From: an uncultured Oscillospiraceae bacterium
Lineage (GTDB): Bacteria; Bacillota; Clostridia; Oscillospirales; Oscillospiraceae
DNA length: 39,902 nucleotides
NCBI GenBank assembly: GCA_934623575.1
Contig: CAKTVL010000015.1
Location: 1-39,902, forward strand
Direction: 5' to 3'
Below the pieces are notes generated by a model. That model was not told the origin of the DNA. It saw nothing but the letters and a program-made list of their open reading frames with translations, and did no database searches. This document shows positions 39,798-39,902 of the stretch, piece after piece. The stretch's first letter is position 1. Every line of letters begins with the position of its first letter. Made by a program: the position numbers and the translations under genes.

Positions 39798-39902
39798 TTG
39801 AATACGAAAAGTGAGCAACAAATGCGAATTTGATGAGGAAGATTATTTATATAATCTACCGTCTATGGTCTGAAAACGACCACCTATCGAGAATCGGTGG
39901 AA

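Overview
The window looks like a chromosomal segment of a GC-rich, strictly anaerobic, spore-forming Firmicute, most likely of the Oscillospiraceae (Oscillibacter / Flavonifractor / Dysosmobacter type). This is inferred from an RnfC gene, a reverse rubrerythrin with a PerR-like regulator, the SpoVB-MazG-HU-RqcP-YabP-YabQ-DivIC block, HemZ, AzgA-type permease and CobW-type GTPases, together with Clostridia-like promoters and strong GGAGG ribosome binding sites in high-GC DNA. No 16S gene or other species marker is present, so the placement is inference.

Layout. 1-1124 (-): 5' part of rnfC, running off the left edge. 1375-2136 (+): DUF975 membrane protein. 2191-3021 (-): stand-alone E2-like acyltransferase without the usual catalytic motif. 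3193-14345 (+): a long housekeeping and sporulation run: recJ, relA/spoT, dtd, MBL hydrolase, hemZ, spoVB-like, mazG, hup, rqcP, yabP, yabQ, divIC. 14500-16769 (-): cstA preceded by a translationally coupled gene of unknown function. 16770-17386: a gene-free divergent control region with two promoters, a cre-like site and a long hairpin. 17387-18412 (-): reverse rubrerythrin and its PerR-like regulator. 18630-20681 (-): EF-G-like factor with unusual GTPase motifs. 20853-24508 (-): rlmB, a catalytically degenerate P-type ATPase and a degenerate zincin-like membrane protein. 24691-26880 (+): ftsH. 26965-27911 (-): pyridoxamine kinase and tRNA-Leu(TAG). 27950-28444 (-): AraC-family pseudogene. 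28610-29179 (-): CarD-like regulator. 29384-29887 (+): gamma-carbonic anhydrase. 29888-30170: a palindrome-rich stretch between two identical terminator hairpins. 30179-32575 (-): purine permease and uridine phosphorylase. 32860-33180 (+): small lipoprotein. 33359-35488 (+): two CobW-type GTPases. 35574-36455 (-): lipid kinase. 36627-39486 (+): AI-2E-type transporter, thioesterase, DUF3810 zincin. 39512-39709 (+): remnant of TnpV, a transposon protein.

The most notable signal is at yabP. An 11-bp perfect hairpin hides the yabP Shine-Dalgarno in read-through RNA, while a sigma-E-like promoter has its -10 in the left arm of that hairpin. A transcript from that promoter would begin in the loop and leave the ribosome site free. 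This would restrict YabP synthesis to sporulation. Second in interest is a cluster of membrane proteins that keep the fold signatures of enzymes but lack their catalytic residues (P-type ATPase, zincin), next to rlmB. Third are the cre-controlled promoter upstream of the cstA operon that has no clear gene, the duplicated-terminator palindrome module, and a CobW GTPase fused to a DUF1980-like domain.
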